Shown here piece after piece: positions 44,452 to 53,482 of a stretch of 64,000 bases of DNA; the stretch's first letter is position 1; each line of letters starts with the position of its first letter. The notes beneath the pieces were generated by a model. It searched no databases. It worked only from the letters and a program-made list of their open reading frames with translations, and had not been told where the DNA came from. The position numbers and the translations under genes were made by a program. Origin of the DNA: Profundibacter amoris (GTDB taxonomy: Bacteria; Pseudomonadota; Alphaproteobacteria; Rhodobacterales; Rhodobacteraceae); the NCBI RefSeq assembly GCF_003544895.1, contig NZ_CP032125.1, forward strand, positions 2,246,001-2,310,000, in the 5' to 3' direction.

Positions 44452-45420
44452 ATGTCGATTAACGGAGAATTCATCGTCTACGGCCTGATCTTCATTGCCG
44501 TTCTGTTTCTGGTCGAAGGTATTTACCTGACAGTATTCGGCAAATCGATCAGCCTGAACAGCAAGGTTAACCGCCGGCTGGACATGCTGGAAAAAGGCGC
44601 CGGTCGTGAACAGGTTCTGGAACAGTTACGCAAGGAAATGGCGCAGCACCTGAGATCCAATTCCATCCCGCTTTATTCCTTGCTGGCCAATCGTGCGCAA
44701 AAAGCAAATATCGCGTTTTCTCCCTTGCAGCTTATCCTTCTTATGGCCGGACTTAGTATGCTGGCCTTTGTCGGCTTGACGATCGGCACGGGCACTTCTT
44801 TCCCTGTGCGCATTGCCATTTCAATTGTTATGGGCATCAGCTCGGTCTTTATCTGGGTTAACAACAAGGCCAAGAAACGCATGGCCCTGATCGAGGAGCA
44901 ACTGCCGGATGCCGTTGAACTAATGGTCCGAAGCCTGCGCGTCGGGCACCCTTTCACCTCGGCTTTGGCAATTGTTTCAAACGAAATTCCTGACCCGTTG
45001 GGAACGGAAATGGGCGTCATCGCCGATGAGGCAACCTACGGGCGCGATGTTGGTGAAGCCCTGAAAGACATGGCCGAACGACTGGATATGCAGGATCTTC
45101 GCTTTCTGGCTGTTGCCGTGACCATTCAACAAACATCCGGTGGTAACCTTGCGGAAATTCTGCACGGGTTGTCCAAGGTGATCCGCTCGCGCTTTAAACT
45201 GTTCCGCCGCGTCAAAGCCATCACCGCCGAGGCCAAATGGTCTGGCAACTTCTTGTCCGGCTTCCCGTTCTTGGCGCTGATCGGTGTTAATCTGGCCCAG
45301 CCCGATTACTATGACGAAGTGATGGAAAGCCCATATTTCATTCCGGCCTGTCTGTTTGTCGGGGTGTTTCTGGTTGTGAACATCTTTGTCATGCGCTGGC
45401 TTGTGAACATTAAGGTATAG
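44452..45420 (+). CDS. tadB: Tad inner-membrane platform protein TadB
   Basis: 322 residues. There is an N-terminal helix, a pair of helices near 95-140, a GspF/T2SSF domain (LPDAVELMVRSLRVGHPFTSAL, about 150-270) and C-terminal helices. It pairs with TadC to form the membrane platform turned by CpaF. It lies 6 bp after cpaF. Confidence 0.92.
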   Translation: MSINGEFIVYGLIFIAVLFLVEGIYLTVFGKSISLNSKVNRRLDMLEKGAGREQVLEQLRKEMAQHLRSNSIPLYSLLANRAQKANIAFSPLQLILLMAGLSMLAFVGLTIGTGTSFPVRIAISIVMGISSVFIWVNNKAKKRMALIEEQLPDAVELMVRSLRVGHPFTSALAIVSNEIPDPLGTEMGVIADEATYGRDVGEALKDMAERLDMQDLRFLAVAVTIQQTSGGNLAEILHGLSKVIRSRFKLFRRVKAITAEAKWSGNFLSGFPFLALIGVNLAQPDYYDEVMESPYFIPACLFVGVFLVVNIFVMRWLVNIKV

Positions 45421-45431
45421 GGGATAGGCAG

Positions 45432-46412
45432 ATGGGTTTTATTGATAGTATCAACACAACGCTGACCGACATGTTCGGCCCCTTCGGACCGCTATTGGCG
45501 GTGGGTATCCTTGGGCTGTTTCTGATCCTTCTGACCATTCCGGTCCTGATGAACCAGAAAGAAGATCCGCTGGATAAACTGCGCAAAGCCAACGCAGCCC
45601 AGAAATCCAAAGGCAAAAAGAACCAGTTGCGTCAGGCGCAAGGCAGCAACAAGCTGGAAAAATACTCGAACTTTCTGGAACCCCAGAACGAAGAGGAATA
45701 TTCAGCCATTCGCCTGAAACTGCTGCAAGCGGGATACCCGTCTAAGACCGCTGTGCGCACCTTCCACTTTGTGCAATTCCTGCTTGGGCTTAGCGGCCTG
45801 GCACTTGGGACTTTATATGCCATGACCATCGGGGCCACAGACGATCAGACAACAACCAATCTGGTCCTTAGCATTCTGGCCCCCGGTGTCATCGGCTATA
45901 TGGCGCCAAAATATTGGGTTTCCCGTCGTCAGCAGGCCCGGGAAGAAGAAATCATCAACGGATTTCCCGACGCGCTGGACATGATGCTGGTTTGTGTCGA
46001 AGCCGGTCAATCGCTTGACCAATCTATCATCCGCGTTTCCGAGGAAATCCGCTCGGGCTTCCCTGCCCTCGCAGATGAATTCTCGCTGGTGTCGCAGGAA
46101 ATGAAAGCCGGTAAAGACCGCGTTAGTGTTTTGCGGGATATGTCGGAACGTGTTGGCGTCACCGATGTGGCCTCGTTTGTGACGGTTTTGATCCAGTCGG
46201 CGACGTTCGGGACCTCGGTTGCGGACGCATTGCGTGTCTTTTCGGCCGAAATGCGCGACAAACGGGTGATGCGGGCCGAAGAAGCCGCAAACAAGTTGCC
46301 AACCAAAATGACACTTGCCACAATGCTTCTGACATTGCCGCCGTTGCTGGTCATTCTGATTGGCCCGTCGGTTTATGGTATGTCGGTTATGTTGGCAGGG
46401 GCGAACTTCTAG
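45432..46412 (+). CDS. tadC: Tad inner-membrane platform protein TadC
   Basis: 326 residues. The layout parallels TadB: N-terminal helix, central helices (about 115-160), T2SSF domain (FPDALDMMLVCVEAGQSLDQSI) and terminal helix. AGGGGATAGGCAG precedes the ATG, 11 bp after tadB. Confidence 0.92.
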   Translation: MGFIDSINTTLTDMFGPFGPLLAVGILGLFLILLTIPVLMNQKEDPLDKLRKANAAQKSKGKKNQLRQAQGSNKLEKYSNFLEPQNEEEYSAIRLKLLQAGYPSKTAVRTFHFVQFLLGLSGLALGTLYAMTIGATDDQTTTNLVLSILAPGVIGYMAPKYWVSRRQQAREEEIINGFPDALDMMLVCVEAGQSLDQSIIRVSEEIRSGFPALADEFSLVSQEMKAGKDRVSVLRDMSERVGVTDVASFVTVLIQSATFGTSVADALRVFSAEMRDKRVMRAEEAANKLPTKMTLATMLLTLPPLLVILIGPSVYGMSVMLAGANF

Positions 46413-46416
46413 GGGC

Positions 46417-46986
46417 ATGAAACAAAACTGGGTTGGGTTCATTCTGGCGCTAAGCCTGTTAACCGCTTGCGATCCCGCTGGCGGTTTTCAGCGTAATACC
46501 GACAATCCCTTTGCCCCCACCGGTCACCCCAAACGCGGTGAATCTGTTGACGGGCTGCTTGTTGGCCACCGGTTGATGGCCGCTGGCGAATATGAACTTG
46601 CGCTAAAAGCCTATTATCGTGCGGCCGGCGAACAAGGGATGACCGCTGATGTCTATAGCGCCCTTGGATCCGCGAACCTGAAACTTGGCCGGTTGGGGCA
46701 GGCAGAAACCATGCTGCGCAAGGCGGTCAAAGCCGATCAAAAGTTCCCTCCGGCCTGGAACAACCTGGGGGTTGTCCTGATGGAACGCGGGAAAACAGCC
46801 GAGGCACGTCAGGTATTCCGCACGGCATATGCGCTGGATAGTGGCCAAAGTGACTCCATTCGCGACAATTTGCGTCTGGCTATCGCAAAATCACAGGATA
46901 CTGGTTATACTGGCCCAGATAACGACGATAATTTCTCATTGGTGCGGCGAGGCCACGGAAGCTTTCTGTTGCTTTCCACACCATAA
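46417..46986 (+). CDS. tadD: Tad TPR lipoprotein TadD
   Basis: 189 residues. The signal ends at lipobox LLTAC (Cys 18) and three tetratricopeptide repeats follow (AGEYELALKAYYRAAGEQG to MERGKTAEARQVFRTAYALD). TadD proteins assist secretin assembly at the outer membrane. I start at the ATG in 46417, four bases after tadC, because it yields the lipoprotein signal; the frame is open upstream but overlaps tadC. Confidence 0.87.
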   Translation: MKQNWVGFILALSLLTACDPAGGFQRNTDNPFAPTGHPKRGESVDGLLVGHRLMAAGEYELALKAYYRAAGEQGMTADVYSALGSANLKLGRLGQAETMLRKAVKADQKFPPAWNNLGVVLMERGKTAEARQVFRTAYALDSGQSDSIRDNLRLAIAKSQDTGYTGPDNDDNFSLVRRGHGSFLLLSTP

Positions 46987-47021
46987 GTCAGGTTCGAGCA
47001 GTCAAAAAAAGGACGCAAAAA

Positions 47022-47879
47022 ATGCGCCAAACTAAACTTATCTCTCTGTGTCTCACAGCCGTAATAGCGCTGTCAGCATGTGAAAAGCAAAGCGACGCCA
47101 AGGTCAATCGCACCCTGAAAGACCTGAATGTCATCGATGAAAGCAACCTGAGCAGCATCATGCTGACGGTTGGTGATCCGAACGAGGCGGTTGCCTATTT
47201 CCGCAAATCCAGCGCCGAAAATCCCGACCGGATTGATCTGCAACGCGGACTTGCCAAATCTTTAGTCCGCGCCAAAAAGCCACGCGAAGCCTCGATTGTC
47301 TGGGCCAAGATTGTCCAACACCCCGAGAGCACAAATGAAGACCGCGTAGAGCTGGCTGATTCCCTGATCCGGACCAACGACTGGAAAAAAGCCAAAACGG
47401 TTCTGGACAGTGTTCCCCCCACATTCGAAACCTACAAACGCTACCGGCTGGAAGCGATGGTGGCGGACAGCAACAAGGACTGGAAGAAATCCGACAGTTT
47501 TTACGAGATCGCCGTGGGCCTGACCACCAATCCGGGCAATGCACTGAACAACTGGGGCTATTCGAAACTGACCCGTGGGGATTACAGCGAGGCCGAGCGC
47601 CTGTTCAATGAATCCCTGACCTACAATCGCAACAGCTTTACCGCCAAAAACAACCTAGCGCTGGCCCGTGGTGCGCAACGCAATTACACCCTGCCGGTTG
47701 TTCCCATGACCCAGACAGAGCGGGCACAGCTGCTGTATACCCTTGCCCTGTCAGCAATCAAACAAGGCGACGTTGCAACCGGCAAAGGCCTGTTGAAAGA
47801 AGCCATAGACACCCACCCGCAGCACTTCGAGGCCGCAGCGCGTTCTCTGAATGCGCTGGAAAACAATGTGACAAACTAA
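47022..47879 (+). CDS. Second TPR lipoprotein of the tad locus
   Basis: 285 residues, lipobox ALSAC (Cys 20), then several TPR-like helical pairs (DPNEAVAYFRKSSAENPDRIDLQRGLAKSL, LNNWGYSKLTRGDYSEAERLFNESL). It is a TadD relative commonly found beside tadD in Rhodobacterales. Its stop overlaps the start of the prepilin peptidase gene (TAATG). Confidence 0.82.
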   Translation: MRQTKLISLCLTAVIALSACEKQSDAKVNRTLKDLNVIDESNLSSIMLTVGDPNEAVAYFRKSSAENPDRIDLQRGLAKSLVRAKKPREASIVWAKIVQHPESTNEDRVELADSLIRTNDWKKAKTVLDSVPPTFETYKRYRLEAMVADSNKDWKKSDSFYEIAVGLTTNPGNALNNWGYSKLTRGDYSEAERLFNESLTYNRNSFTAKNNLALARGAQRNYTLPVVPMTQTERAQLLYTLALSAIKQGDVATGKGLLKEAIDTHPQHFEAAARSLNALENNVTN

Positions 47880-48379
47880 TGCCTGTTTTTCTCTCTTCGA
47901 CCGCAGCAATGTGGTATCTTCCCTTTGTCCTGCCCATAGCCCTATGGGTGGCATGGAGCGATTTGAAATACATGAAAATCTACAACAATGCCGTATTGGC
48001 AATGTTGGGAATTTATCTGGTGTTGGGCTTTTTCACATTACCGCTGGATCAATACTTGTGGCACATGACACATTTCGTGATTGTTCTGGTGATTGGATTT
48101 ATCCTGAACTATCTGAATATGGTCGGGGCCGGGGATGCAAAAATCGCCGCAGCGATGGCCCCCTTTATCATGCGAGAAGACGCGGTCATGGTGGCTTATC
48201 TTTTGGCCGCGCTGATCTTGCTGACATATTTCACCCACCGGCTGGCACGAATGCTATCCTTTGTGCGCAATCTGGCCCCGGAATGGGAAAGCTGGGATCG
48301 CAAGGATTTCCCGATGGGCGTCACAATAAGTGCAACGTTCATCGCCTATCTGGTCCTCGGGATCCTATACGGCCAATAG
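47879..48379 (+). CDS. cpaA: Prepilin peptidase CpaA/TadV
   Basis: 166-residue membrane aspartic protease (A24). The two catalytic Asp regions are visible: WSDLKYMKIYN near 27-37 and GAGDAK near 82-87. It processes Flp-type prepilins at the inner membrane. No pilin gene is in the window, so its substrate must be encoded elsewhere. Translation is coupled to the TPR gene. Confidence 0.88.
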   Translation: MPVFLSSTAAMWYLPFVLPIALWVAWSDLKYMKIYNNAVLAMLGIYLVLGFFTLPLDQYLWHMTHFVIVLVIGFILNYLNMVGAGDAKIAAAMAPFIMREDAVMVAYLLAALILLTYFTHRLARMLSFVRNLAPEWESWDRKDFPMGVTISATFIAYLVLGILYGQ

Positions 48380-48397
48380 CAATATCCGGCGCATCTG

Positions 48398-50023
48398 TTA
48401 TCGCTTGATATCCATCAGGATATAAAGCGGGGTGCGTCGTATTTCTTTCACTGTCACCCCTTCAAGCGCCATAATATCATCCAGTATCTGTTTGCGGGCT
48501 TCGGGCGATGCAGGGCATTGCGGGACCAGCACAAAATCGGCACTGTCAAACCCGGGTAATCCACCGTAATACCAGGGCGCGCCATTGATCAGTGGTTTCA
48601 GGTCGCCATACAACCAATGGCTGGAAAAAATATCCGCAATAAAAATCCTGTTGCCACCTGCAAACCCGGCGTTCTCCAGATCATCAACAATGGTCTTGGT
48701 CCAGCCCGGCAAACCCAGTTTCAGCTTGCAATACGGAAGCGGCTGACCGGACAAGCTGCCCAGTTCCTTGCGATCTGCCCCCTCTTCCATCGCGTCCAGA
48801 CCCGCCCCCTCGCTGGCCAGCGACACCCAGCCATCTACCCGACGGGCACGCACATGCGGTAGTCGCAAATCACTGTTAACGCCTTCGGTCATCAGGATGG
48901 GTTCATACCCCTCGGCATCGAATGTCATCTGCCGGATCGGGCTTGAGGCCATGTTGATATAGGACGGCGCTGCCATAGCGAATGTTGCAATCGCGGCAAT
49001 TTCCATACCCTTGCGGATATCCCATCCCCAACGATTGTACCGCACTTGTTTCGGGCGCAATGCCAGGAACAGAATGGCCAGCAAAGGCAGCCATTGCGGA
49101 TCATTGCCGTAGTTTTGATAGGTGACATAGAAAAACCCTGGCAACAGCGCCAACAGGGCATATCCGCCTGCATCCTCTTTGGATTGCCGATACAGCACTG
49201 CCCCCAGAATAGCCATTGCCGTCGCCCCCAGATAGGCAGACGACAGGATCACCCGACTGATCGTCAAACCCGGCTGCGGGCGCACTTTTGAACGCGACAC
49301 CTCGATCAGATCCTGCGCATAGGCTATCCAGAACCCGACACCGGCAAACAGGGTAACAATGACAACAACCCCTGCCCCTGCAACCAGCGCCCAGCCCATT
49401 GCCGCCCAATCCTTGCGAAAGGCCAGCGCCAGCGCAATTGCAGGTGCAAACGAGATAAAATAAGTGACTTTGATCAGTGCCAGTGCTGCCAGACACAAGC
49501 CGATAATCACCCCGTCGACCAGCGGGCGTTCCCGACCCATTGGCGGCACCACAGCCAGCGCGATCGCTACAAAGGAAAAGGCCCAGGCCCAGCGGTTATA
49601 ATGCATCGAAATCGAGATGGTCTGCTCTTCTGTGCCAAAGGCAATCGCCACGCAAAGGATCATAACCAATGCGCCGAACAGATAGGCCAGCCAACCGGAA
49701 AACCGGCTGACGCCGCCCCACCACGCCGCAGGCAGCAGCACAGCCGCAACTGCAATCTGGGCATAGAGGATGGCATGGCCTATACCCGCCCCCAGCCATG
49801 TGAACAGCGCGATCGGCGCATAGGCCAGCGCGCCCAAAGGCGTCATGAAATCCAGATGTGGCCATTGCCCCATATTCATCCGGAACACGATTTGCACCAG
49901 ATGCAGGGTGTCTGCCTCGTGTTTGGCAATAAACAACCCGCCTTTCAGCACGGCCAATCCGCCCAGAACCACAATAATTGATACAAGAAATCCGAATAAT
50001 ACGACTGGATTTGGCCTGCTCAT
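48398..50023 (-). CDS. Large polytopic membrane protein, possible GT-C-type glycosyltransferase
   Basis: 541 residues with about ten membrane segments in the first 350 and a soluble C-terminal part of about 180 residues. The first external loop has ADTLHLVQIVFRMNMGQWPHLDFMTPLG, an acidic/aromatic loop like those of lipid-linked glycosyltransferases. I recognise no firm family. It is convergent with cpaA and divergent from the AAA ATPase gene. The C-terminal part contains three Cys (PYCK, PQCP and none paired obviously). Confidence 0.65.
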   Translation of the reverse strand: MSRPNPVVLFGFLVSIIVVLGGLAVLKGGLFIAKHEADTLHLVQIVFRMNMGQWPHLDFMTPLGALAYAPIALFTWLGAGIGHAILYAQIAVAAVLLPAAWWGGVSRFSGWLAYLFGALVMILCVAIAFGTEEQTISISMHYNRWAWAFSFVAIALAVVPPMGRERPLVDGVIIGLCLAALALIKVTYFISFAPAIALALAFRKDWAAMGWALVAGAGVVVIVTLFAGVGFWIAYAQDLIEVSRSKVRPQPGLTISRVILSSAYLGATAMAILGAVLYRQSKEDAGGYALLALLPGFFYVTYQNYGNDPQWLPLLAILFLALRPKQVRYNRWGWDIRKGMEIAAIATFAMAAPSYINMASSPIRQMTFDAEGYEPILMTEGVNSDLRLPHVRARRVDGWVSLASEGAGLDAMEEGADRKELGSLSGQPLPYCKLKLGLPGWTKTIVDDLENAGFAGGNRIFIADIFSSHWLYGDLKPLINGAPWYYGGLPGFDSADFVLVPQCPASPEARKQILDDIMALEGVTVKEIRRTPLYILMDIKR

Positions 50024-50200
50024 GCCTACCCCCGATTGGTTTTACTATACATTTCCGCCACAATAACCGGCAATTAGCCCGCAAGTGCAAGACTTGGGCA
50101 GTTTTTATTGTCCATTGACCCGATCAGCGGTAGAATCGCCACAAAAATAACACGCTGTTTTATTAAACAGTCCTTTAAAACGCAGAGCACAGGTAAGCGA

Positions 50201-51511
50201 ATGAACATGGAAACCTCCGGCGTTATTGCGCCCCCCGCCCCGCGCCGCATGAGCGAAATGGAACTTCCGCAGGTAATGATGCGCGACATCCTGCTGAAAA
50301 CGATGTTCCGGCAAAATCAGGAACAGGTCAGCGAGCTGTCCAAATCCCTCTGCCTGCCCATTCCAGTCACACAGGAACTGGTCGATCTGGCGCGCGAACA
50401 AAAACTGCTTCAGGCCACGGGGACATTGCATGCCGGGTCCGGCGGTGAAATGGGGTATCAGCTGACCGACGCCGGCAAGGCCCGCGCGCTGGACGCCCTG
50501 TCGCAATCCGAATATTACGGCGCCATGCCGGTGCCGCTGGATGTTTACGCCGAACAGGTCAAACGCCAGTCGATCCGCAATATCCAGATCACCCGCGAGC
50601 AGTTAACCGGTGCCATGGGCCACCTGATCCTGCCCGATGAACTGCTGGACCATCTTGGGCCTGCGGTCAGCTCGGGCCGCTCGATCCTGATGTATGGCCC
50701 TCCGGGCAATGGTAAATCCTCGATCTCGAACGGGATCCGCGATGCGCTGGGGGACAAAATCTTTGTGCCGCGCGCGATCGAATACGCCGGTCAGGTGATC
50801 ACGGTCTATGACCCGATCGTCCACACCGCCGTCGAAGAAGAAGCCGACGACCCCAACAGCCTGCGCCGCAAAGGCAACCGGTTCGATACCCGTTATGTGC
50901 GCTGTGAACGCCCGACCGTGATTACCGGTGGTGAATTGACACTGGACATGCTGGATCTGGTCTACAACCCGACCGCCCGCACCTATCAGGCGCCGTTGCA
51001 GTTGAAATCCACCGGCGGCGTGTTCATCGTGGATGACCTTGGCCGACAGGCCGAACCGCCACAGGCCCTGATCAACCGCTGGATTGTTCCGCTGGAAGAA
51101 AGCAAAGATATTCTGTCACTGCAATCGGGCGAGAAATTCACCGTGCCCTTTGACACGCTGGTTATCTTCTCGACCAACTTCCACCCGAACGAAATCTTTG
51201 ACCGCGCGGCTTTGCGCCGGATTTTCTTCAAAATCAAGATTGACGGCCCCTCGCAAGAGGACTTCCTGAAAATCTTTGCTATGGTCGCCCGCAAGAAAAA
51301 GCTGCCGCTGGACGAGGCAACCCTGGTGCATATGCTCAAGGAAAAATACCCGACCATCGAAAATGTCTATGCGAACTATCAGCCGATCTTCCTGATCGAC
51401 CAGATGATCGCGATTTGCGAATTCGAGGGTATCCCGAACCAGATGCGCCCCGACCTGCTGGATCGGGCCTGGGCCAATATGTTCGTCAAAGACGAAGAGA
51501 TCATTCACTAA
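50201..51511 (+). CDS. AAA ATPase of unknown role
   Basis: 436 residues. About 155 N-terminal residues contain winged-helix-like segments (VSELSKSLCLPIPVTQELVDLA). The ATPase core has Walker A GPPGNGKS at 166-173, Walker B VFIVDD at 274-279 and an Arg-finger-like AALRRIFFKI. It has MoxR-like spacing but no clear partner. I start at the ATG in 50201 after AGGTAAG; the open frame is longer but lacks protein features. The crotonase gene overlaps its stop. Proximity to the tad locus may be relevant. Confidence 0.8.
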   Translation: MNMETSGVIAPPAPRRMSEMELPQVMMRDILLKTMFRQNQEQVSELSKSLCLPIPVTQELVDLAREQKLLQATGTLHAGSGGEMGYQLTDAGKARALDALSQSEYYGAMPVPLDVYAEQVKRQSIRNIQITREQLTGAMGHLILPDELLDHLGPAVSSGRSILMYGPPGNGKSSISNGIRDALGDKIFVPRAIEYAGQVITVYDPIVHTAVEEEADDPNSLRRKGNRFDTRYVRCERPTVITGGELTLDMLDLVYNPTARTYQAPLQLKSTGGVFIVDDLGRQAEPPQALINRWIVPLEESKDILSLQSGEKFTVPFDTLVIFSTNFHPNEIFDRAALRRIFFKIKIDGPSQEDFLKIFAMVARKKKLPLDEATLVHMLKEKYPTIENVYANYQPIFLIDQMIAICEFEGIPNQMRPDLLDRAWANMFVKDEEIIH

Positions 51512-52305
51512 TGTCTGATCGGGTTCGTATCGGGGAAAGCGGTGGCATCGCCACCGTCACCCTGACCCGCGCCGACAAGCGCAACGCGCTGGATCTGGAT
51601 ATGATCAACGCCATCGTTGCGGCGGGTGAAGCCTTGATGGAGCGGCGCGATATCCGCGCCGTGGTTCTGTGTGGCGACGGGCCGGCCTTTTCGGCCGGTC
51701 TGGATACCGGCACCTTCCAGATGCTGATGGCCGAGGTCGCCAAGGCAGGCGGCATCATGACCCGCACACATGGCACCTCCAACCTGTTCCAGCGCGCCGC
51801 AATGGTCTGGGCCGATCTGCCGATGCCGGTTATTGCCGCGCTGCATGGCTATGCCTTTGGCGGCGCGTTCCAGATCATGCTGGGAGCCGATATCCGCGTG
51901 GCCGCCCCCGACACACAGTTTTCCATCATGGAAGGCAAATGGGGGCTGGTGCCGGATATGGGTGGCATGGTTCTGATGCGGCGTCTGGCGCGCGGCGATG
52001 TAATCCGTCGGCTGACCTATACCGCCGAAGTGTTTGACGCCGCGCAGGCGCTGGACTGGGGCTTTGTCACCGAACTGGCGGAGGATCCGCTGGAACGGGC
52101 ACAGGTGCTGGCCGAAGAAATCGCGGGGCGCAGCCCCGACGCTGTGCGCGAGGCCAAGGCGATGATCCGTGCCTGCGAATATGCGGATGAGTCCGAGGTG
52201 CTGTTACTGGAATCCGCCGCCCAGGGACGCCTGATCGGCAGCCCGAACCAGATCGAGGCATTGATGGCAGGTTTCGAGAAACGCGCGCCAAAGTTCAAAG
52301 ACTAA
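51511..52305 (+). CDS. Crotonase/enoyl-CoA hydratase-family protein
   Basis: 264 residues with the crotonase fold: ADKRNALDLDM, oxyanion-hole motifs PAFSAGLDTG and HGYAFGGAFQ, then MEGKWGLVPDMGG. Glu 141 and Asp 149 lie eight residues apart, the spacing seen for the acid pair of dienoyl-CoA isomerases, while the hydratase-type GAGGTQ is absent. So isomerase or another activity is possible. The start overlaps the AAA ATPase stop (TAATG at 51509-51513), so the two are coupled. Confidence 0.82.
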   Translation: MSDRVRIGESGGIATVTLTRADKRNALDLDMINAIVAAGEALMERRDIRAVVLCGDGPAFSAGLDTGTFQMLMAEVAKAGGIMTRTHGTSNLFQRAAMVWADLPMPVIAALHGYAFGGAFQIMLGADIRVAAPDTQFSIMEGKWGLVPDMGGMVLMRRLARGDVIRRLTYTAEVFDAAQALDWGFVTELAEDPLERAQVLAEEIAGRSPDAVREAKAMIRACEYADESEVLLLESAAQGRLIGSPNQIEALMAGFEKRAPKFKD

Positions 52306-52333
52306 ACCATCATTCCAGACGGCGAAGCCGGAC

Positions 52334-52366
52334 AGCGCCCGACCCTCCCCACGGGAGGGCGCTTTT
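52334..52366 (+). terminator. Terminator after the crotonase gene
   Basis: CCCTCCC-cac-GGGAGGG lies within outer arms GCGCCC/GGGCGC and is followed by TTTTG. It ends the rightward AAA ATPase-crotonase unit before the leftward folD. Confidence 0.65.
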
Positions 52367-52498
52367 GCAACGCTTCCGACATCATAACCGTCAGAATTAG
52401 TTCACCACTTCAAGCCAATAAACCGTTCTGGCGCCCACCCAGGTTCGGACGCTGTCCTCTTTACTTCGTTCGGGTCGCAGCGCGTATTCTGTTAGAAT

Positions 52499-53401
52499 CT
52501 AAACCGTCAACTCTTCAGGCTCTTCCAACCCGTTCGCCCGCGAACAGGCTGTCACGGTGTTGGCCAGCAGACAGGCAATCGTCATTGGCCCCACACCGCC
52601 GGGCACCGGCGTGATCGCCCCTGCAACTTCCACCGCGCTGGCGAAATCAACATCCCCCACCAGCCGCGTTTTGCCCTCGCCCTTTTCCGGTGCATCGATC
52701 CGGTTGATCCCCACATCAATTACGGTTGCACCCTTTTTGATCCAGTCCCCGGGCACCATTTGCGCCCGTCCCACGGCGGCCACAACAATATCGGCGCGGC
52801 GCACCACATCGGGCAGATCCTTGGTGCGGGAATGGGCGATTGTCACCGTGCAACTATCGCCCAACAGCAATTGCGCCATCGGTTTGCCAACGATGTTACT
52901 GCGGCCAATCACAACCGCATCCAGACCGGACAATGATCCATGATGATCCCGCAGCATCATCAGACACCCCAGCGGCGTGCAAGGCACCATGCTTTTCTGC
53001 CCCGTGGCCAGACGGCCCACATTGGCAATGCAAAACCCGTCCACATCCTTGGCCGGATCAATCGCATTGATCACAAGGTCTTCGTTCAGATGGTCGGGCA
53101 GCGGCAGTTGCACCAGAATACCGTGCACCGCGGGGTCATTGTTCAGGCTGTCGATCAGCGCCAGCAAATCGGCCTCGGAGGTGTCGGCGCCCAGCTTGTG
53201 CTCATAGGAATTCATCCCGACCTCGACGGTCATCTTCCCCTTGGAGCGCACATAGACCTGCGATGCCGGATCCTCGCCCACCAGCACCACCGCCAACCCC
53301 GGCGTGATACCGTGATCATCCTTCAGCCGTGCCACATGCACTGCCACCTTTTCCCGCACCCTGGCCGCAAAAGCCTTGCCGTCGATAATTTCCGCTGTCA
53401 T
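52499..53401 (-). CDS. folD: Methylene-THF dehydrogenase/methenyl-THF cyclohydrolase
   Basis: 300 residues. YVRSKGKM carries the catalytic lysine region, [11 protein letters not shown], the coenzyme loop [15 protein letters not shown] and the C-terminal [12 protein letters not shown] are all FolD signatures. It interconverts methylene-, methenyl- and formyl-THF in the cytoplasm. I start at the ATG in 53399-53401 (MTAEIIDGK); thirteen upstream codons are open but unlike the family. It follows fhs on the same strand. Confidence 0.94.
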   Translation of the reverse strand: MTAEIIDGKAFAARVREKVAVHVARLKDDHGITPGLAVVLVGEDPASQVYVRSKGKMTVEVGMNSYEHKLGADTSEADLLALIDSLNNDPAVHGILVQLPLPDHLNEDLVINAIDPAKDVDGFCIANVGRLATGQKSMVPCTPLGCLMMLRDHHGSLSGLDAVVIGRSNIVGKPMAQLLLGDSCTVTIAHSRTKDLPDVVRRADIVVAAVGRAQMVPGDWIKKGATVIDVGINRIDAPEKGEGKTRLVGDVDFASAVEVAGAITPVPGGVGPMTIACLLANTVTACSRANGLEEPEELTV

Positions 53402-53482
53402 TTTTCTGGCCTCGTTCCCCTGCCGACCTGCCATAGGCAAGCCATGTGTGTTTCATAGTCAATTCATACAGGCATTTTTCGC

